NCBI GenBank assembly: GCA_915070235.1
Contig: CAJZFM010000105.1
Span: forward strand, 1-7,232
Length of the DNA stretch: 7,232 nt
Direction: 5' to 3'
DNA from: an uncultured Capnocytophaga sp.
GTDB lineage: Bacteria > Bacteroidota > Bacteroidia > Flavobacteriales > Flavobacteriaceae
This document shows positions 7,058-7,232 of this stretch, one piece after another. Numbering within the stretch: position 1 is the first letter of the stretch; each line of letters begins with the position of its first letter. The notes under the pieces were generated by a model. It was given only the letters and a program-made list of their open reading frames with translations. It was not told the origin of the DNA and ran no database searches. Both the position numbers and the translations under genes were made by a program.

Positions 7058-7140
7058 TGACAAGTGACGAGTGACAAATGACGAGTGACGAGTGACAAGT
7101 GCAATAGGATTAGTCACTTGTCACTTGTCGTTAGTCACTA
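7055..7140. terminator. Heptamer-repeat hairpin between convergent genes, probable bidirectional terminator
   Basis: From 7056 six heptamers of the type AGTGACA/AGTGACG run in tandem to 7097, plus AGTG. From 7113 to 7140 four inverted heptamers follow (GTCACTT, GTCACTT, GTCGTTA, GTCACTA). The core stem is 11 perfect pairs, 7091-7101 with 7115-7125, around a 13-base loop. It extends with wobbles and a few mismatches to about 7079/7137. The TAG stop of the receptor starts the left arm and the TAG stop of the - strand gene ends the right arm. The structure has no T-run, so termination is inferred from position and stem length. Confidence 0.7.
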
Positions 7141-7232
7141 TCTAAGTCCAAACATCTCCGCTACGCTGACCCTCTTAGGGGGTTGGCGGCACTCTATGGA
7201 GCCAGTGAGGGCATCGGGGGCGTCGTCATGGG
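7138..7232 (-). CDS. 3' end of a - strand gene, possibly phage terminase large subunit (partial)
   Basis: Reading the - strand from the window edge gives an open frame of 30 full codons ending in TAG (7140-7138), directly followed by an in-frame TGA. The peptide begins HDDAPDALTGSIE and ends VSVAEMFGLR. The (H)DDAPDAL motif recalls the acidic end of the nuclease domain of phage terminase large subunits, which cut concatemeric phage DNA during packaging. The match is from memory and rests on a short motif. The codons are GC-rich: bases 7151-7232 are about 63% G+C, well above the neighbouring genes. This would fit a prophage or island beginning here. Another gene with a similar acidic C terminus remains possible. 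The start lies outside the window. Confidence 0.5.
   Translation of the reverse strand, partial: HDDAPDALTGSIECRQPPKRVSVAEMFGLR

Noticed and set aside
7056..7140. CRISPR array reading of the heptamer repeats
   Set aside because: The units are 7 bases, back to back, without spacers, and inverted in two arms. This is a hairpin-type intergenic repeat, and no cas gene is present.

Overview
The window looks like chromosomal DNA of a Bacteroidetes bacterium, most likely a Flavobacteriaceae member of the Capnocytophaga/Flavobacterium type. The signs are an AT-rich composition, A-rich leaders without Shine-Dalgarno sequences, a TAnnTTTG-type -7 promoter element, a TonB-dependent receptor operon, and intergenic hairpins built from short tandem units. 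Genus is inference.

Positions 1-233 hold no supportable gene. They contain an imperfect long hairpin (75-124) and a good Bacteroidetes -7 element (197-204). From 234 to 4062 five genes run on the + strand with gaps of 0 to 18 bases and probably form one transcription unit. They encode a secreted/membrane coiled-coil protein, TrmD (tRNA m1G37 methyltransferase), a BCS1-like AAA ATPase of unknown role, FtsY (SRP receptor), and a small membrane-anchored protein with a C-x9-C-x3-C motif. The first four are housekeeping or core-type genes. The fifth fits better with the genes that follow it.

Positions 4063-4149 are a short intergenic region with three copies of an 11-base repeat (one inverted, two direct) around candidate promoter elements. 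A two-gene unit follows: a lipoprotein with a Met/His-rich YtkA/FixH-like C-terminal domain (4150-5058) and, 7 bases later, a TonB-dependent outer-membrane receptor (5066-7057). The receptor carries a CxxxM motif in the plug and an HxM motif in the barrel, spaced much as in the copper importer OprC of Pseudomonas. Together with the Cys-rich protein this suggests a copper-acquisition module: the receptor brings metal across the outer membrane and the lipoprotein and Cys-rich protein handle it in the periplasm.

The right end (7055-7232) holds a long inverted structure of heptamer repeats (AGTGACA-like). The stop codons of two convergent genes lie in its outer ends: the receptor on the + strand and, on the - strand, a C-terminal fragment of a gene whose HDDAPDAL motif recalls phage terminase large subunits. 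The fragment is much more GC-rich than the rest of the window, so an integrated phage or island may start here.
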